This document shows positions 1 to 8,816 of a DNA stretch of 64,000 bases, piece after piece. Each line of letters starts with the position of its first letter. Position 1 is the stretch's first letter. The DNA is from Kitasatospora sp. MAA19 (GTDB taxonomy: Bacteria > Actinomycetota > Actinomycetes > Streptomycetales > Streptomycetaceae). The notes below the pieces were generated by a model, which did no database searches, had not been told where the DNA came from, and worked only from the letters and a program-made list of their open reading frames with translations. The stretch lies in contig NZ_JARXYZ010000002.1 in the NCBI RefSeq assembly GCF_029894125.1, positions 1-64,000 of the forward strand, written 5' to 3'. The position numbers and the translations under genes are program-made.

Positions 1-113
1 TCCGACAGAAGGCCGTCCACACCCTCCCGGTCGGTGGTGTGGTCGTCCGCGAACCGACGGTCACCCGTCGCATCCGGCACGTACTTCACACAGACGACGA
101 TCCTCAAGCTCAT
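1..113 (-). CDS. etfB: Electron transfer flavoprotein subunit beta, 5' end only (partial)
   Basis: The minus strand reads out of the left edge from an ATG at 113. The 37 visible residues begin MSLRIVVCVKYVPDATGDR and match the very conserved N-terminus of actinobacterial EtfB, the AMP-binding subunit of the flavoprotein that carries electrons from acyl-CoA dehydrogenases to the respiratory chain. The ribosome binding site AGGAGAACC lies a few bases before the ATG, which supports this start. The gene is divergent from the glycosyltransferase-like gene at 486, and the space between them holds three TetR-type palindromes. The rest of the gene, and probably etfA after it, lies outside the window. 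I recognise it from the N-terminus alone. Confidence 0.85.
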   Translation of the reverse strand, partial: MSLRIVVCVKYVPDATGDRRFADDHTTDREGVDGLLS

Positions 114-165
114 GAGTGGTTCTCCTGTCACGGTCGCACTGGTCGATGGCCTCACGTCATGCCGA

Positions 166-317
166 GGGTACTGAGTGCCAAGTCCGGCCCGGCCGCGCCC
201 CGAGCGCCGCAAGCGCCACCTGGACCGGCATACCGTGTCGGCGCTCTTCGACTGGTGTCAGAGGCTCCACCGAGAGAATACGGCACTCAGTACCCCTGGT
301 AAAGGAACTCAGTACCC
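166..317. promoter_or_regulatory. Three TetR-type operator-like palindromes between etfB and the 486 gene
   Basis: Positions 166-179 read GGGTACTGAGTGCC. Positions 282-295 are its exact reverse complement, and 304-317 (GGAACTCAGTACCC) match with one change. Each copy is itself an imperfect palindrome of the form GGYACT-N-AGTRCC, the usual look of a TetR-family operator. The first copy begins 53 bp upstream of the etfB start, and the pair at 282/304 is centred 22 bp apart, about two helical turns. No TetR gene adjoins them inside the window, so the regulator is unknown. The region holds no other convincing gene. Confidence 0.5.
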
Positions 318-485
318 TTCCCCTCCTCCTGCGCTCGACACACCGGTCCGGCCGGCCCGGCAAACGGACACAAGGTTTCCGCAAGCACCCGCCAGATCCC
401 GTCATGGAATCCGCCAGGCCGCACGGGGAACATCGGCAGCGGGGCTCACCGACGGCCCCGACCGGGATCAAGGAGGGGGATCGGA

Positions 486-1754
486 ATGACCTTGGTGCAC
501 GGGGAACAGGACACCACGGCGACGAACGGGAGGCACGACACCACGACCTTGAGCAACAACGGCCCCTGGGCGACCCTGCCGGCCTGCAAGGAGGTGCTGG
601 TGGTCGTCCACACAGTGGTCTACGCGAAGAGGCTCCACGACATCTACTCGCTGCTCGCTCCGGACCTGAGGGTCCACGTGCAGTTCACGGTGGCGCCGCA
701 CATGTTCAACGGGGGTGCGGCGGAACGGATCACGGCGCTGGGCGGCACCGTACTGTCCTGGGAGCAGGCGACCCGGCGCGAGTTCGATCTCGTGCTGGCC
801 GCCGGCTCGCAGGGGCTGGAGCAGCTGCACGGCCCGGTCGTCCGCCTCCCGCACGGTGCGGGCAACATCAAGCTGTCCCGGCGGCATGGCCCGGACGGAG
901 AGCGGACGGCCATCGGACTCGGCCCCGACTACCTGTACTGGGAGGGCCGACTCATCCCGACCGCGTACGCGTTGGCCCATGAGGAGGAACTGCTCGAACT
1001 CAGCCGCGGCTGCCCGGAGGCCGTACCGATCGCCGAGGTGATCGGCGACCCGTGCTACGACCGGATCGCCGCGGCGCTGCCGCACCGCGACCGCTACCGC
1101 GCCGCGCTGGGACTGAGCCCCGACGAGAAGCTGGTACTGGTCTCCTCCACCTGGGGGGAGGGCTCGCTCTTCACCCGGCTCGACACCGTCCTGCCCAGGT
1201 TGACGGCGGAACTTCCCCGGCACCGGTACCGGGCCGCCCTGCTCGTCCACCCGAATGTCTCGGCCATGCACAGCCCGTGGCAGGTCCGGTCCTGGGCGAC
1301 GGCCACTGCCCGCGGGGCCGTCACGGTGATCCCACCGGAGACGGACTGGCGACCGCTGCTGATCGCTGCGGACTTCGTCATCGGCGATCACGGCTCGGTC
1401 ACCCTGTACGGTGCGATGACCGGCGCCCCCGTCCTGCTCGCGGAGTACCCGCACCGCCACGTCAACCCGCGTTCGCCGGCCGCCCAGCTCGCCCGCACCG
1501 CACCCGCCCTCGTCCCCGGGCACCCGCTCTCCGAGCAACTCGCCTACACCGCCGAGCAGTACCGGCCGGAGGACTATGCCGCCATCGCCGCCCGGATCAG
1601 CTCCGAACCCGGCCGTTTCGACCGCAACGCCCGTCGCATGTTGTACCGCTTGCTCGGTCTCGGCCAGCCCGCGCACAGTCCGGAACCCGCAGTGCTCCCG
1701 CTGCCCGACCCCCTCGACGCGGCCACGGCACCCGACTCCCGGCGGGCCGGATGA
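486..1754 (+). CDS. GT-B-fold glycosyltransferase-like protein
   Basis: This 422-residue soluble protein of unknown substrate looks like a GT-B or CDP-glycerol glycerophosphotransferase-like enzyme. The C-terminal half has the signature GDHGSVTLYGAMTGAPVLL (about residue 301 on), which resembles the donor-binding loop of that fold, and VSSTWGEGSLF around residue 220 is the usual start of the second Rossmann domain. A poly-polar N-terminus of about 30 residues comes first. The start at 486 is fixed by AAGGAGGGG eight bases upstream. The stop overlaps the next ATG (ATGA at 1751-1754), so the two genes are translationally coupled. Function is inferred from fold motifs only. Confidence 0.6.
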   Translation: MTLVHGEQDTTATNGRHDTTTLSNNGPWATLPACKEVLVVVHTVVYAKRLHDIYSLLAPDLRVHVQFTVAPHMFNGGAAERITALGGTVLSWEQATRREFDLVLAAGSQGLEQLHGPVVRLPHGAGNIKLSRRHGPDGERTAIGLGPDYLYWEGRLIPTAYALAHEEELLELSRGCPEAVPIAEVIGDPCYDRIAAALPHRDRYRAALGLSPDEKLVLVSSTWGEGSLFTRLDTVLPRLTAELPRHRYRAALLVHPNVSAMHSPWQVRSWATATARGAVTVIPPETDWRPLLIAADFVIGDHGSVTLYGAMTGAPVLLAEYPHRHVNPRSPAAQLARTAPALVPGHPLSEQLAYTAEQYRPEDYAAIAARISSEPGRFDRNARRMLYRLLGLGQPAHSPEPAVLPLPDPLDAATAPDSRRAG

Positions 1755-2332
1755 CCGCCACTCTGCACACCGTGCGGTTCGTGCCGGTCGGCGGCTCGCC
1801 GCCGACGGCCGACCGGGCCGCCACCCGGTTCGAAGCCCAGGTGAGTTCACACGCCGGTGTCCGCCACGGGTCGCTGACCGCCCGCCGGCCGTCCGGGGCC
1901 CACCCCGGCCGTCCCTGCCCCGGCTTCGTGGACGAGCACCTCGCACTCGACCTGACCGAGCCCGAGGGCTTCCGCTGGCGCCGTCACGCCGATGTGCTCC
2001 ATGTCGGGCTCCTCCCGGCGGCGGACCTCATCGCGCGGCTCGCGGAGGTGCTGTCCGCGCACCCCGGCTGTGCGGTGACCACCGCCGAACACCGGGCGGG
2101 GACGGTGCTGATCCTCGCGCGGACCGGCTCGCGGCTCATCGTGCGACCGGCCCGCGGTACCCAGAACCCCAGCACGCCCGCTCCGTCGCTGACCCTCGGC
2201 TCTCTGGCCCACGCCTGGCTGGCCGCCGGCCGGACCCTGGCCGACGTCACCGGGATCAACGCCGCCGGGCGCCACTCCCCCGAGTCGGCGCAGCCCTGGC
2301 TCAGCCTCCCGCGTCGCCGGGTCGGGGGGTGA
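1751..2332 (+). CDS. Conserved protein coupled to the glycosyltransferase-like gene
   Basis: This 193-residue protein has no domain that I recognise. The start ATG overlaps the stop of the upstream gene, so the two are made together and probably act together. It lacks a signal peptide or membrane segments, and reads as a soluble protein with a middle alpha/beta part (about residues 60-140). Its last 32 bases overlap the 3' end of the opposing NLR-like gene, an arrangement without a terminator between them. Codon use is typical of the window, which supports a real gene. Confidence 0.55.
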   Translation: MTATLHTVRFVPVGGSPPTADRAATRFEAQVSSHAGVRHGSLTARRPSGAHPGRPCPGFVDEHLALDLTEPEGFRWRRHADVLHVGLLPAADLIARLAEVLSAHPGCAVTTAEHRAGTVLILARTGSRLIVRPARGTQNPSTPAPSLTLGSLAHAWLAAGRTLADVTGINAAGRHSPESAQPWLSLPRRRVGG

Positions 2333-4529
2333 CGGCGGAGTCGACACCGTACGCGGCGAGGCGGCCGGCCAGTCTGGCCGCCTCGGCCGCGGCACCGACC
2401 TCCTGGTAGCGGGCCAGCGACTGCTCGAACCGGGTACGCGCGGCGGCCGGACGGCCACGCCACTCCTCGACCTCACCCGCGAACTCCAGCGTCCGGGCCT
2501 CCCAGTGCACCGACAGCCGGGCCCGGAAGCCCGTGAGGGCCTCCCCGATGCAGGCCTCGGCCCGGCCGAACGCGCCCAGCCGCCCGTGTGCCAACCCCAG
2601 GAAGGCCATCGCCCGGGCCGCCTCGTAGTCGTCCCTGATCGAGGACAGCTCGTGGTGCGCCCGCTCGATCGGGCCGACCGCCTCCACCGCCCTGTCGGCG
2701 GTCAGCAGCACTTCGCCGTACGCCAGCCGCGCCAGCGCGGAACCCCGCACGTAGTCCTCGGATTCCCGAAGGTGGACCACCTGCCGCAGGCAGTCGGCGG
2801 CCTCGTCCAGCCGACCGGCCACCCGATGAGTCTGACTGAGCCCGTACAGCGCATCGGCCTGGGCCAGAGGGTGAGCCAACTCCCTCGCCAGATCGAGTGC
2901 TTCGGTGAACCACTGCGCTGCCTCCGCCGACTCGCCCGCGTTCCGCAAACCGTTCCCACCAGAGGTGAGCATGCGCAGCTCGCCGAGCCGATCGCCGTCC
3001 GCCCGTGCCGCCCGAAGGCCGACCCGATGGGCCTCGACCCACAGTCGCGCCGGGCGCAGCCGGAGGAACAACGGCCACATGGCGTCGGCCAGTTGCCAGG
3101 CAGCGGCATTCCGGCCGCGCTCCGCCGACCATCGCAGGACGTCCGCGAGACGGTCGCGTTCCTGGTCGAGCCAGCCCAGTGCTTGCGCATCGTCCTCGAA
3201 CTCCCTGGCGGGATGGACCGATCGGCCGCAGTAGTCGCGGGCGAGCGTGCGGTGACTCGGGGAGACGATCGCCTCGGCGGCCGTGGCCGAGGCCAGATAC
3301 CAGTCCACGATCCGGTCCGCCGCGGCACACCCCGTCGACGCGTCCCGCAGCCGGGCGCCGCACGCCCGGGCGTGCAGCCGCACCAGGTCGTGGAAGTGGA
3401 ACCGGCCGGGCCCCACCTCCTCCAACAGGTGCACGTCGATCAACCCGTCGAGCAGATGATCCGCGGCGATCAGATCCACGTCCGCCACCACGGCTGCCAC
3501 CTCCAAGGTGAACTCGGCGAAGGGCAGCAGACCCAGCAGCCCGTAGAGCCGGGCCGCATCCGCATCCAGCACCTCGCAGGAGGCGTCCAACAGATCCTGC
3601 ACGGTCTCACCCTCAACGTTCAGTGTCGCGAGTCGCTCCGTGCCACGCCCCAGCACCTCGGCGGTCACCGCGAGCGACTGCACCGGACGGGCCGCGATGC
3701 GCGCAGCCGCCAGACAGATCGCGAGCGGCAACCCGGCACAGGCGTCCACCACCTCGGCTGCGGCGGCGCTCTCGTCAGCCACGCGGCGCTCGCCGACCCG
3801 CTCGGCGAGGATCTCGGTCGACGCCTCCCGGGCGAGCAGCCCCAGCGGGCGGAACACCGCCCCGTCTATCCCCAGCCCGGTGAGGCGGCGCCGGCTGGTC
3901 ACCACGACCACCGCGTGGTCCGACCCCGGCAGGAGCGGCCGGACCTGAGCGGCCGTCGACGCGTTGTCCAGCAGCACCGCGATACGGCGATCCGCCGCCA
4001 GCGAGCGCCAGAGCGCCGTAGCCTCCTCCAGGCTGCCGGGTACCGGTGTGATCCCGAAGGCCCGGAGGAACGCTCCGAGCGCCTCGGCCGGATCCGCCGG
4101 CCCACCCGGCGCATAGCCACGGAGGTCCGCGTACAGCTGGCCGTCCGGAAAGCGTCCGGCGAGGCCTCGAAGCCACTGCGCGGCCAGCGCGGTCTTCCCC
4201 ACCCCCGCCGGCCCGGTCACCACGACGGTGACGTCCATCGTGGCCCCCTCCTCTGCGGCCAGCGACCGGTCCAGCGCCGCGAGGTCGTCTGCCCGTCCGA
4301 TCAACCGCTTCGGACAGCGCGGGAGTTGTCGAGGGGTCGGCAGGCCGGGCGCGTGCAGATGCAGTCCTCCGTGAATCGTTCCGGCCTGCACGACGGAGCC
4401 CGCCACGCCTCCGGCCCCGCCCAGCGAGTTCCGCACCACGCCTTGTGGCAGGTTGAAGTCGTCGCTCACCGGCGACCACCGATCACGGTCGATGCTGTCA
4501 CTGGCTCCCCCTGGCCTCGGACGGCGCAT
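2301..4529 (-). CDS. NLR-like STAND protein: amyloid-type N-terminal motif, NB-ARC ATPase, TPR repeats
   Basis: This is a 742-residue signal-transduction ATPase. Residues 34-59 hold a short motif with the core SVVQAGTIHGGLHLH, similar to the bacterial amyloid signalling sequences and RHIM-like VQxG cores reported at the N-termini of actinobacterial NLR proteins. The NB-ARC domain follows: Walker A GPAGVGKT at 106-113, Walker B around IAVLLDN, and a sensor-like VVVVTSRR. The C-terminal third is helical TPR-type repeats, the usual ligand-sensing part. A GTG at 4469 (VSDDFNLP) is an alternative start that still keeps the motif. The gene is divergent from an AfsR-like regulator. No partner effector with the same motif was found in the window. 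Confidence 0.8.
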   Translation of the reverse strand: MRRPRPGGASDSIDRDRWSPVSDDFNLPQGVVRNSLGGAGGVAGSVVQAGTIHGGLHLHAPGLPTPRQLPRCPKRLIGRADDLAALDRSLAAEEGATMDVTVVVTGPAGVGKTALAAQWLRGLAGRFPDGQLYADLRGYAPGGPADPAEALGAFLRAFGITPVPGSLEEATALWRSLAADRRIAVLLDNASTAAQVRPLLPGSDHAVVVVTSRRRLTGLGIDGAVFRPLGLLAREASTEILAERVGERRVADESAAAAEVVDACAGLPLAICLAAARIAARPVQSLAVTAEVLGRGTERLATLNVEGETVQDLLDASCEVLDADAARLYGLLGLLPFAEFTLEVAAVVADVDLIAADHLLDGLIDVHLLEEVGPGRFHFHDLVRLHARACGARLRDASTGCAAADRIVDWYLASATAAEAIVSPSHRTLARDYCGRSVHPAREFEDDAQALGWLDQERDRLADVLRWSAERGRNAAAWQLADAMWPLFLRLRPARLWVEAHRVGLRAARADGDRLGELRMLTSGGNGLRNAGESAEAAQWFTEALDLARELAHPLAQADALYGLSQTHRVAGRLDEAADCLRQVVHLRESEDYVRGSALARLAYGEVLLTADRAVEAVGPIERAHHELSSIRDDYEAARAMAFLGLAHGRLGAFGRAEACIGEALTGFRARLSVHWEARTLEFAGEVEEWRGRPAAARTRFEQSLARYQEVGAAAEAARLAGRLAAYGVDSAVTPRPGDAGG

Positions 4530-4684
4530 CAGCGCGGCCTTACCATATGACGTTCAGTCAAGCAGAGACTATTCCTGAAGCCTTCATTGCGAAAGACCAC
4601 CGTGGTATGGCCCATACCCTCGAAGGCATGCCATGCTCACCCGCGACACGGCAAGCTGGTAGCCAACCGGCGGGGGGCGTCGAA

Positions 4685-7600
4685 ATGCAGTTCCATCTCC
4701 TGGGCTCAGTTGAACTTTCGGTAAACGGTGAGCCATTGGCGATCCACTCCGACAAACGACGACAGTTGCTGGCCGCCCTCGCACTCGAGGTCGGAAGACC
4801 GCTGTCCCACGCATCGCTCGTGTACCGCCTGTGGGACGAGGAACCGCCGCCGAGCGCGCTGACGAGCTTGTACAGCCACGTCTCCCACCTGCGTGCACTC
4901 TTGAGACGGGCCGCCCGGACCCCGGGGGCGCACACCGCCGGAGACGCACCCGCGATCAGCACCAGATCGCACACGTACACCCTCCGGGCCGACCCCCACC
5001 TGATTGACTGGCACCAATATCTCGACCTCTCCCGGCAGGCCAGACTCCTCACCGAGAACCGCCAGGACCACCAGGCCAGAACCGTGCTGAGCCGCGCCAT
5101 GGAGCTCTGGCGTGGCGAGCCCCTCGCCGGCCTGCCCGGCCAGTGGGCCCGGAACACCCGCACTCTCATGGCGGACCAACACCTCACCACCAGGTTGCTG
5201 CGGATCGAGGTCGACCTCCGGCTCGGCCGCCACCCGGCGCTGGTCCCCGAGCTCACCGCCCTCCACGAGGAGCGCCCCACCGACGAGCGCATCGCCAGCC
5301 ACCTCATGACCGCGCTCTACGCCGTGGGCCGCCAGGCCGACGCGCTGGCCGTCTACCCCGCCGTCGTCCGGCGGCTCCGCGCCCGGCTCGCCACCGAGCC
5401 CGGCGAACCACTCACCCGGCTGCACCACCTCATGCTGCGCGGCGAGCCACTGCCCGACTCGGCGGGTCGCACGGAGGCCGCCCCACCACCGGAACCCGCC
5501 GCCTCACGGGTCGCACCCGCCCACCTGCCCGGACGCCACCAGCTGATCGGCCGAAGAGAGGACCTCCGCCGCGTCCTCCCCTACTCCGACAACGGACCCT
5601 CCAGCGGCGGTGTCGTGACCGTCTCCGCCATCCTCGGCATGCCGGGGGTCGGTAAGACCACACTGGCCCTGCACGCCGCCGATCTGATGCGCGGGCACTT
5701 TCCCGACGGATACGTCTACCTGAACCTGCGCGCACATGTCGGCAGCCAGCTGCCGTTCTCCCCCGAGGGCGCCGGCACGGTACTGCTGCGCCGCCTCGGC
5801 GTACCCGCCACCACTATCCCGCTCGACGCCGACGAGATCTTCACACTCTGCACCGAGGCGCTGTCCTCCCGCCGGGCCGTCGTCATCCTCGACGACGCGT
5901 CGAGCGCGGCTCAGATACGACCGCTGCTGCCGCCCGCCCCGGCCGCGCTGATCATCGTCACCAGTCGGCAAAGGCTCGCCGAACTCCCGGGCGCACGACC
6001 GGTGTTCCTCGACGTCCTGCCCGTGGACGACGCCGTGGCCCTGTTCACGAGCGTGGTAGGTCCGGAGCGCGCGAACGACCGCGGCAACATCGTCGAGATC
6101 GTGAACCGCTGCGGCCTGCTACCGCTCGCCATCGAGCTCGCCGCCAGTCGCTTCAAGGCCCGCCCGTCCTGGACCCTCGACCATCTGGCTCGACGCCTCG
6201 CTCGCAGGACCGGTCGCCTCGCCGAAATCCACAACGGCACGGACAGCATCGCGAGAGCCTTCGAGGTCTCCTACCAGTACCTTTCGGCGAGTCAACGATC
6301 GGCCTTCCGGCTGCTCGGGCTGTACCCGGGGCCGGACTTCGGCTTGCACGCGGCAGCGGCACTACTCGGACGACCCCTCGACGAAACGGACCAGGTCCTT
6401 GAGGCCTTGCTGAATGGAAACCTGCTTCAGGAGATCGCCCCAGAGCGATATCAACTCCATGATCTACTCAGGGAGTTCGCCGTCGCACTGGGATCGGAAG
6501 AGGAGCAACGAGTAGCGGCGATCCGTCGAATGCTCCACTACACCCTGCAGGCCGCCGATCTCGCGGACCGCGTGCTCTATCCACACCGGTCAAGGATCCC
6601 CCTCCCGGAGAACGATCAACTCGATCACCCGGCCGACCTGTTGGTCGATCTTGAATTGAACTCTCTGGATTTGGCCAGGAGTTGGTTTGAGGATGAGCAC
6701 GCGAGCCTGGTCGCCATGGTCACGTGCGCCCACCGCACCGGACTGCCCGAGATCGGCGCCTGGCTCTCCCATGTCCTGGCGGGCCACCTGGACGCCGAGG
6801 CGTACTGGAGCGAGGCCCGCGATATGCATCAGGCCGCCGCGGCGTTCTGGCGGTCGCGGGCGAACGACCGGCATGAGGCACGAGCGCTGATCGACTTGGG
6901 CGCGACGCTCGCCAACGCCTCCCACTACCCGCCTGCCGTCGAGGCCCTCGAACGAGGACTCGCCCTCGCCCGCAGCGAGGGCGACGCAGACGCGACTGCG
7001 GACGCCCTCGGCTTTCTCGGGCGACTGTTGTGGAACCAGAGCCAGCTCTACGAGTCTCTGGCACTCCAGGAGGAGGTGCTGAGCATCCGGCGAGAGACAG
7101 GCGACCAGTGGAACGCCGCACGATGCCTTGCCAATATCGGCATCGTGCACCGCTCCATGGGAGATATAGAACTCGCTCTGACGGCTTACGAAAATGCTCT
7201 TCCGCTGGCCCGGAAGTTCAATGACAGAATTTTCGAGCTGCGCATCCTCAACAATATCGGAGACCTTCACCTCACCTCTGGAAACAGCGCAGCCGCGCGC
7301 GACACGTTCGAACGCATCCTGCACATCGGACGAGGTTCCATCTCCCAATTCGATCTGTCCGTCGTGCACGTCAACCTGGCCGCCACCCTGAGAATTCCAG
7401 AAGAACTCGACTACGCCCTCACACTCTACCGATCGGCGCTGGAAACCTTCCGATCGGTCGGCAGCGTCCGCTACGAGGCGGACGCCCTCAACGGCCTCGG
7501 CACCACCTTCCTGGCCGCCGGCCGGCACCAGGACGCGCGCGACCAGTACGCCGTCGCCCGCGAGCTGGCACGGTCCATCGGTACTGCCCGAGAAGAGGCA

Positions 7601-7765
7601 GCAGCCCTGCGCGGCTTGGGCCAGTGCGAGGAGGCACTCGGCCACACAGACGCCGCCATCGAGCATCTGGCGGCGGCGATCGAGCTGGCCGAACAGGTCC
7701 ACATCGCCGACGAGGCATCCCGGGCCCGCACCGTACTTGCCGAGCTTCAGGCCCGTTCCACCTGA
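4685..7765 (+). CDS. AfsR/SARP-family transcriptional regulator with NB-ARC and TPR domains
   Basis: This regulator is about 1026 residues long. The N-terminus, MQFHLLGSVELSVNGEP, is the standard opening of the OmpR-like winged helix of SARP proteins. A bacterial transcriptional activator domain follows to about residue 250, then NB-ARC with Walker A GMPGVGKTT at 318-326 and VVILDDASS as Walker B, then TPR repeats (about 700-1020). In family members such as AfsR the ATPase part gates activation of secondary-metabolism promoters. An in-frame ATG at 4547 would add 46 residues unlike the family; 4685 fits the domain and is preceded by a G-rich stretch. The last third is less GC-rich than its neighbours. 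No biosynthetic cluster lies beside it, so its target is unknown. Confidence 0.85.
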   Translation: MQFHLLGSVELSVNGEPLAIHSDKRRQLLAALALEVGRPLSHASLVYRLWDEEPPPSALTSLYSHVSHLRALLRRAARTPGAHTAGDAPAISTRSHTYTLRADPHLIDWHQYLDLSRQARLLTENRQDHQARTVLSRAMELWRGEPLAGLPGQWARNTRTLMADQHLTTRLLRIEVDLRLGRHPALVPELTALHEERPTDERIASHLMTALYAVGRQADALAVYPAVVRRLRARLATEPGEPLTRLHHLMLRGEPLPDSAGRTEAAPPPEPAASRVAPAHLPGRHQLIGRREDLRRVLPYSDNGPSSGGVVTVSAILGMPGVGKTTLALHAADLMRGHFPDGYVYLNLRAHVGSQLPFSPEGAGTVLLRRLGVPATTIPLDADEIFTLCTEALSSRRAVVILDDASSAAQIRPLLPPAPAALIIVTSRQRLAELPGARPVFLDVLPVDDAVALFTSVVGPERANDRGNIVEIVNRCGLLPLAIELAASRFKARPSWTLDHLARRLARRTGRLAEIHNGTDSIARAFEVSYQYLSASQRSAFRLLGLYPGPDFGLHAAAALLGRPLDETDQVLEALLNGNLLQEIAPERYQLHDLLREFAVALGSEEEQRVAAIRRMLHYTLQAADLADRVLYPHRSRIPLPENDQLDHPADLLVDLELNSLDLARSWFEDEHASLVAMVTCAHRTGLPEIGAWLSHVLAGHLDAEAYWSEARDMHQAAAAFWRSRANDRHEARALIDLGATLANASHYPPAVEALERGLALARSEGDADATADALGFLGRLLWNQSQLYESLALQEEVLSIRRETGDQWNAARCLANIGIVHRSMGDIELALTAYENALPLARKFNDRIFELRILNNIGDLHLTSGNSAAARDTFERILHIGRGSISQFDLSVVHVNLAATLRIPEELDYALTLYRSALETFRSVGSVRYEADALNGLGTTFLAAGRHQDARDQYAVARELARSIGTAREEAAALRGLGQCEEALGHTDAAIEHLAAAIELAEQVHIADEASRARTVLAELQARST

Positions 7766-7990
7766 AGCTCCGGAAGCCCGTTCGCGAGACTCTCCGACGG
7801 GCGTGGATCGAATGGACTATCGATTCTCAAACTCCAGTTTGGATCTTGGCTCACTCTCTGGTACATATTTCCCAGCGTCGGCAGGATCGCCGGCAGACAA
7901 CCCCGTACCGGAAGAGCAACCACCAATATGGAAATGTGCATGTCGATAGCTCGAGGCATCATCATCGGCGAGATTCCGATTTGGTGCCTG

Positions 7991-8788
7991 CTAGGCCTGT
8001 AGCACGACGGCCGCCTCTCCCGTGTAAACCCGGAAAGTCAGCGACTCCTGCAGGTAGAGCTGCACGGTTTCGGCGTCGTGGGAGAGGTATCCGATGGCCA
8101 GGTCCCGGCCGAGGACGAGTTCGAAGTCTCCGCCCCTGGCGGACAGCAGGAAGGCGCCCTCGATGGCGGGGGCCCAGATGATGTCGCCGTCGAGGAGGCG
8201 GGCGAGGTGGTTGTGGACGGGGTAGCCGTGGTCACTGGTCTCGTTGACGGCGGTGAAGGCGTCCGCGCCGAGGAGGAGGGAGTAGGGTCCCCCGACGCCG
8301 GCCAGCCGGAGGGCGGTGAGGGCGCGGCTGACGGCCTCGGGGTACTCGCGGACGTCCTCGGGGAGTTGGACCGGCGGGTTGGTGGAGCCGGCCCGGATGC
8401 CCTCGATGGCGGCGGCGCGGTAGCCCTCGAAGACGGCTCGGTCCTCGGCGAGGGCGATGGTGCGGGCGGCGTCCTTCACGGGCTGCCAGTCGGAGTCGCG
8501 GGAGCCCCGCTCGACGTCGTCGACGGCGTCACGGCGGACGGTGAAGGGGACGCGCAGCTCGACCACCGGCTGCGCGGCGCGGGCGCGGGCCCGGACGCCG
8601 TCGGCGGGCGGTTCGATGCCGGTCAGGTGGCCAGTGCCGACCGCGGCGAGGGTGGCGTCCTCGGGGCCGTGCAGGTCGACCACGCGGCGGCCGGCGATGT
8701 GGAGCTTGAAGGTCTGGCGGGCCTCCTCCTCGATCTCCGCCCAGGCGGCGGCGGAGATGGGGGCGAGGTCGCGGTGCAGGTTGTCCAT
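7991..8788 (-). CDS. Family 1 encapsulin nanocompartment shell protein
   Basis: The 265-residue product starts MDNLHRDLAPISAAAWAEIEEEA and shows the HK97-fold encapsulin (linocin M18) pattern throughout, with the expected length. Conserved parts include the N-terminal helix that binds cargo tails, the RRVVDLHGP turn, and the C-terminal LGRDLAIGYLSHDAETVQLYLQESLTFRV. Subunits self-assemble into a hollow icosahedral shell in the cytoplasm. A longer in-frame reading to 8893 is rejected because it runs into the upstream gene and lacks family similarity. The DyP peroxidase gene, whose product has a shell-targeting tail, ends 28 bp upstream, so cargo and shell are co-transcribed. Confidence 0.96.
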   Translation of the reverse strand: MDNLHRDLAPISAAAWAEIEEEARQTFKLHIAGRRVVDLHGPEDATLAAVGTGHLTGIEPPADGVRARARAAQPVVELRVPFTVRRDAVDDVERGSRDSDWQPVKDAARTIALAEDRAVFEGYRAAAIEGIRAGSTNPPVQLPEDVREYPEAVSRALTALRLAGVGGPYSLLLGADAFTAVNETSDHGYPVHNHLARLLDGDIIWAPAIEGAFLLSARGGDFELVLGRDLAIGYLSHDAETVQLYLQESLTFRVYTGEAAVVLQA

Positions 8789-8816
8789 GGCGTGGGTCCT
8801 TGTCGGGAGGTCCTGC

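Noticed and set aside
39..302. 87-residue plus-strand frame at the left edge
   Set aside because: It overlaps the etfB start and the palindromes, has no ribosome binding site and no protein-like pattern.
2505..4550. Long plus-strand frame opposite the NLR-like gene
   Set aside because: It is Arg/Gln/Pro-rich with no motifs; it is an antisense shadow of a GC-rich gene.
7747..7965. 72-residue minus-strand frame between AfsR and encapsulin
   Set aside because: No ribosome binding site or family likeness, and it overlaps the AfsR stop. The 225-bp gap seems non-coding.
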